Positions 5,171-6,222 of a stretch of 6,222 nucleotides of DNA are shown here, in pieces; within the stretch, counting starts at the first letter, position 1; each line of letters starts with the position of its first letter. The stretch is from an uncultured Clostridium sp. Lineage in GTDB: Bacteria > Bacillota > Clostridia > TANB77 > CAG-508. The position numbers and the translations under genes are program-made. The stretch covers positions 1 through 6,222 of the forward strand of contig USHY01000048.1 in the NCBI GenBank assembly GCA_900554635.1. Reading direction: 5' to 3'. Under the pieces are notes generated by a model, which was not told the origin of the DNA, searched no databases, and was given only the letters and a program-made list of their open reading frames with translations.

Positions 5171-5770
5171 ATGATAAATAAGATATTGAATTTTGGAATT
5201 GACTTTTCAAACAAAAAGAAAATTGAAATATTAAGAGATATTTTCATTTTCTTTTTAGTTTTTTCTGTGTGTGGTTGGATATATGAAGAACTGGTTTTTG
5301 CAATAGAGGAGAAAATGATTGTTAACAGAGGAGCTTTATGGGGGCCATGGCTTACAATATATGGCTTTGGCGGACTAGTTATAATGATACTACTTTTTAG
5401 AACTAAGGAAAAGAAAATACTTTTAGGAAAAATTAATATAAGACCAATAGTTGTATTCCTTGAAACCATAGTAATATCAACCATAGTGGAGTTTATAGGT
5501 TCATACATAATAGACTGGGTTTGGGGAGATTTTAAGACACTTTGGGATTATTCAGGAGAACTTATGAATTTTGATGGTAGAATTGCGTTAATACCAGATA
5601 TTAAATTTGGTTTTGTATCTTTGCTTGGTATTTACTTAGTTCAACCAGTTCTAAAAAAATTCATATCAGGAAACCAAAAGGTAGTTAATATAACAACAAT
5701 ATGTGTTTTTATACTGTTTATGATAGATGTTATTTCAAGAATATGGCTAGGAAATAACTATGTTGGGTAG
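5171..5770 (+). CDS. CmpB-like putative ABC-transporter type IV membrane protein
   Basis: From the ATG at 5171 the protein has 199 residues. GGGAG (5161-5165) sits five bases before this ATG; the in-frame ATG at 5159 has no ribosome binding site and would bury GGGAG in coding sequence, so 5171 is preferred. It matches the family annotated as putative ABC-transporter type IV (CmpB): five likely membrane segments (about 22-38, 58-76, 92-116, 145-164, 172-193), with the polar signatures CGWIYEELVF (34-43), NRGALWGPWLTIYGFGG (52-68), EFIGSYIIDWVWG (107-119) and NFDGRI (133-138). The family is common in Clostridia and its function is not established; despite the name, there is no ATPase-coupled evidence here. 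The gene looks intact. The copper ATPase gene starts 24 bases after its stop without a convincing promoter, so they may share a transcript. Confidence 0.85.
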   Translation: MINKILNFGIDFSNKKKIEILRDIFIFFLVFSVCGWIYEELVFAIEEKMIVNRGALWGPWLTIYGFGGLVIMILLFRTKEKKILLGKINIRPIVVFLETIVISTIVEFIGSYIIDWVWGDFKTLWDYSGELMNFDGRIALIPDIKFGFVSLLGIYLVQPVLKKFISGNQKVVNITTICVFILFMIDVISRIWLGNNYVG

Positions 5771-5794
5771 AATATAATTCAGGGAGGAAAAATT

Positions 5795-6222
5795 TTGAAA
5801 AGAGTAATTTTGAAAATTGATGGAATGACCTGTTCTGCATGCTCTTCAGGCCTTGAAAAATATTTGAATAAACAGGAGCGGAATAAAGGAAGCTTCTGTA
5901 AATCTTGTAATGAACAATGCAAACATAGAGTATGATGAGAATAAATTAAACTTAGAGCAAATTGAGAAATTTGTTGAAAAAGCAGGCTTTAAGAGTTTGG
6001 GAATAGATACTTTTCAAAAAGAGAATAAGAAAAAATCTAATGAGAAGTATAAACTAATTGGAATTACTGTAATTTCAATACTAATATTATATATATCAAT
6101 GTCTCACATGGTAGGTTTACCAGTAATTCCATTTTTAAATATGACAACTCACCCAGTAAATTATGCAATTTCTCTTTTAATACTTACAGTAATTGTAATG
6201 ATATTTGGAAGAGATATCCTAA
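5795..6222 (+). pseudogene. copA: Copper-translocating P-type ATPase (CopA-like), frameshifted near the N-terminus and cut by the window end
   Basis: A TTG start at 5795 follows AGGGAGG (5781-5787) at seven bases. The first 28 codons give the start of a heavy-metal-associated domain, with MKRVILKIDGMTCSAC carrying the metal-binding GMTCxxC motif (residues 10-16). The same frame then drifts into QERNKGSFC and stops at about codon 47. Skipping one base, C5879, restores the family sequence: GIKEASVNLVMNNANIEYDE, the rest of that domain, a Lys-rich linker, then membrane segments with SHMVGLPVIPFLN and MIFGRDIL, typical of the first helices of clostridial CopA. That frame stays open to the window end. 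CopA enzymes export Cu(I) using ATP; the phosphorylation and nucleotide domains lie outside. A real +1 mutation or a sequencing error would both fit. Type and symbol rest on family resemblance. Confidence 0.8.

Noticed and set aside
5773..5778. TATAAT before copA as a separate promoter
   Set aside because: There is no -35-like hexamer at 15-19 bases upstream and no TG extension; in such A+T-rich DNA the match alone means little.
1..6222. CRISPR array, tRNA/rRNA, insertion sequence or DGR template repeat/reverse transcriptase inside the window
   Set aside because: I looked for spaced direct repeats, cloverleaf-like stretches, transposase motifs and reverse-transcriptase motifs and saw none. 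The two deletion-like joints carry no visible insertion-sequence ends.

Overview
The window comes from a low-GC Gram-positive bacterium, most likely an uncultured or host-associated member of the Clostridia. The basis is A+T-rich codon use, strong AGGAGG-type ribosome binding sites, consensus sigma-A promoters with 17-base spacers, and a gene set typical of Clostridia (fused PAP2/undecaprenol kinase, CmpB-like membrane protein, Cthe_2159-type surface protein). The species cannot be resolved from the sequence.

Layout. Positions 3-1173 hold the 3' part of a large surface-type protein with a formylglycine-generating-enzyme/C-type-lectin-like (FGE/CLec) domain. Its last 100 bases look like the variable region of a diversity-generating retroelement (DGR) target, but a +1 frameshift at about 1065 cuts translation short. 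A terminator follows at 1235-1261. A single-gene unit at 1369-2394 encodes a lipid phosphatase (PAP2) fused to an undecaprenol/diacylglycerol kinase, ending at a 16-bp terminator. A perfect-consensus promoter then drives an ABC-transporter ATPase (2550-3260), which overlaps a permease gene reduced to its last 93 codons (3260-3541). Convergent to it, on the minus strand, is a higBA-type toxin-antitoxin operon (4232-3581) with an autoregulatory-looking operator. Next is a chimeric gene (4497-5090): the first ~70 residues of an OmpR-type response regulator joined in frame to the membrane-anchored C-terminus of a Cthe_2159-like carbohydrate-binding protein. A CmpB-type membrane protein (5171-5770) follows, then the start of a copper-transporting P-type ATPase, frameshifted near codon 28 and cut by the window end.

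How it fits together. The intact units are the bifunctional lipid-carrier enzyme, the ABC ATPase, the toxin-antitoxin pair and the CmpB-like protein. Four of the eight remaining loci are damaged or rearranged: two by what look like large in-frame internal deletions and two by single extra bases. Either this is a locus in active decay and rearrangement, or part of it is sequencing/assembly error; the sequence alone cannot decide. The most interesting signal is the putative DGR variable region at 1066-1150. No reverse transcriptase or template repeat is visible here, so diversification would have to be driven from outside the window. No gene-free stretch exceeds 300 bases; the longest (4233-4496) holds two divergent promoters, one operator and one small hairpin.
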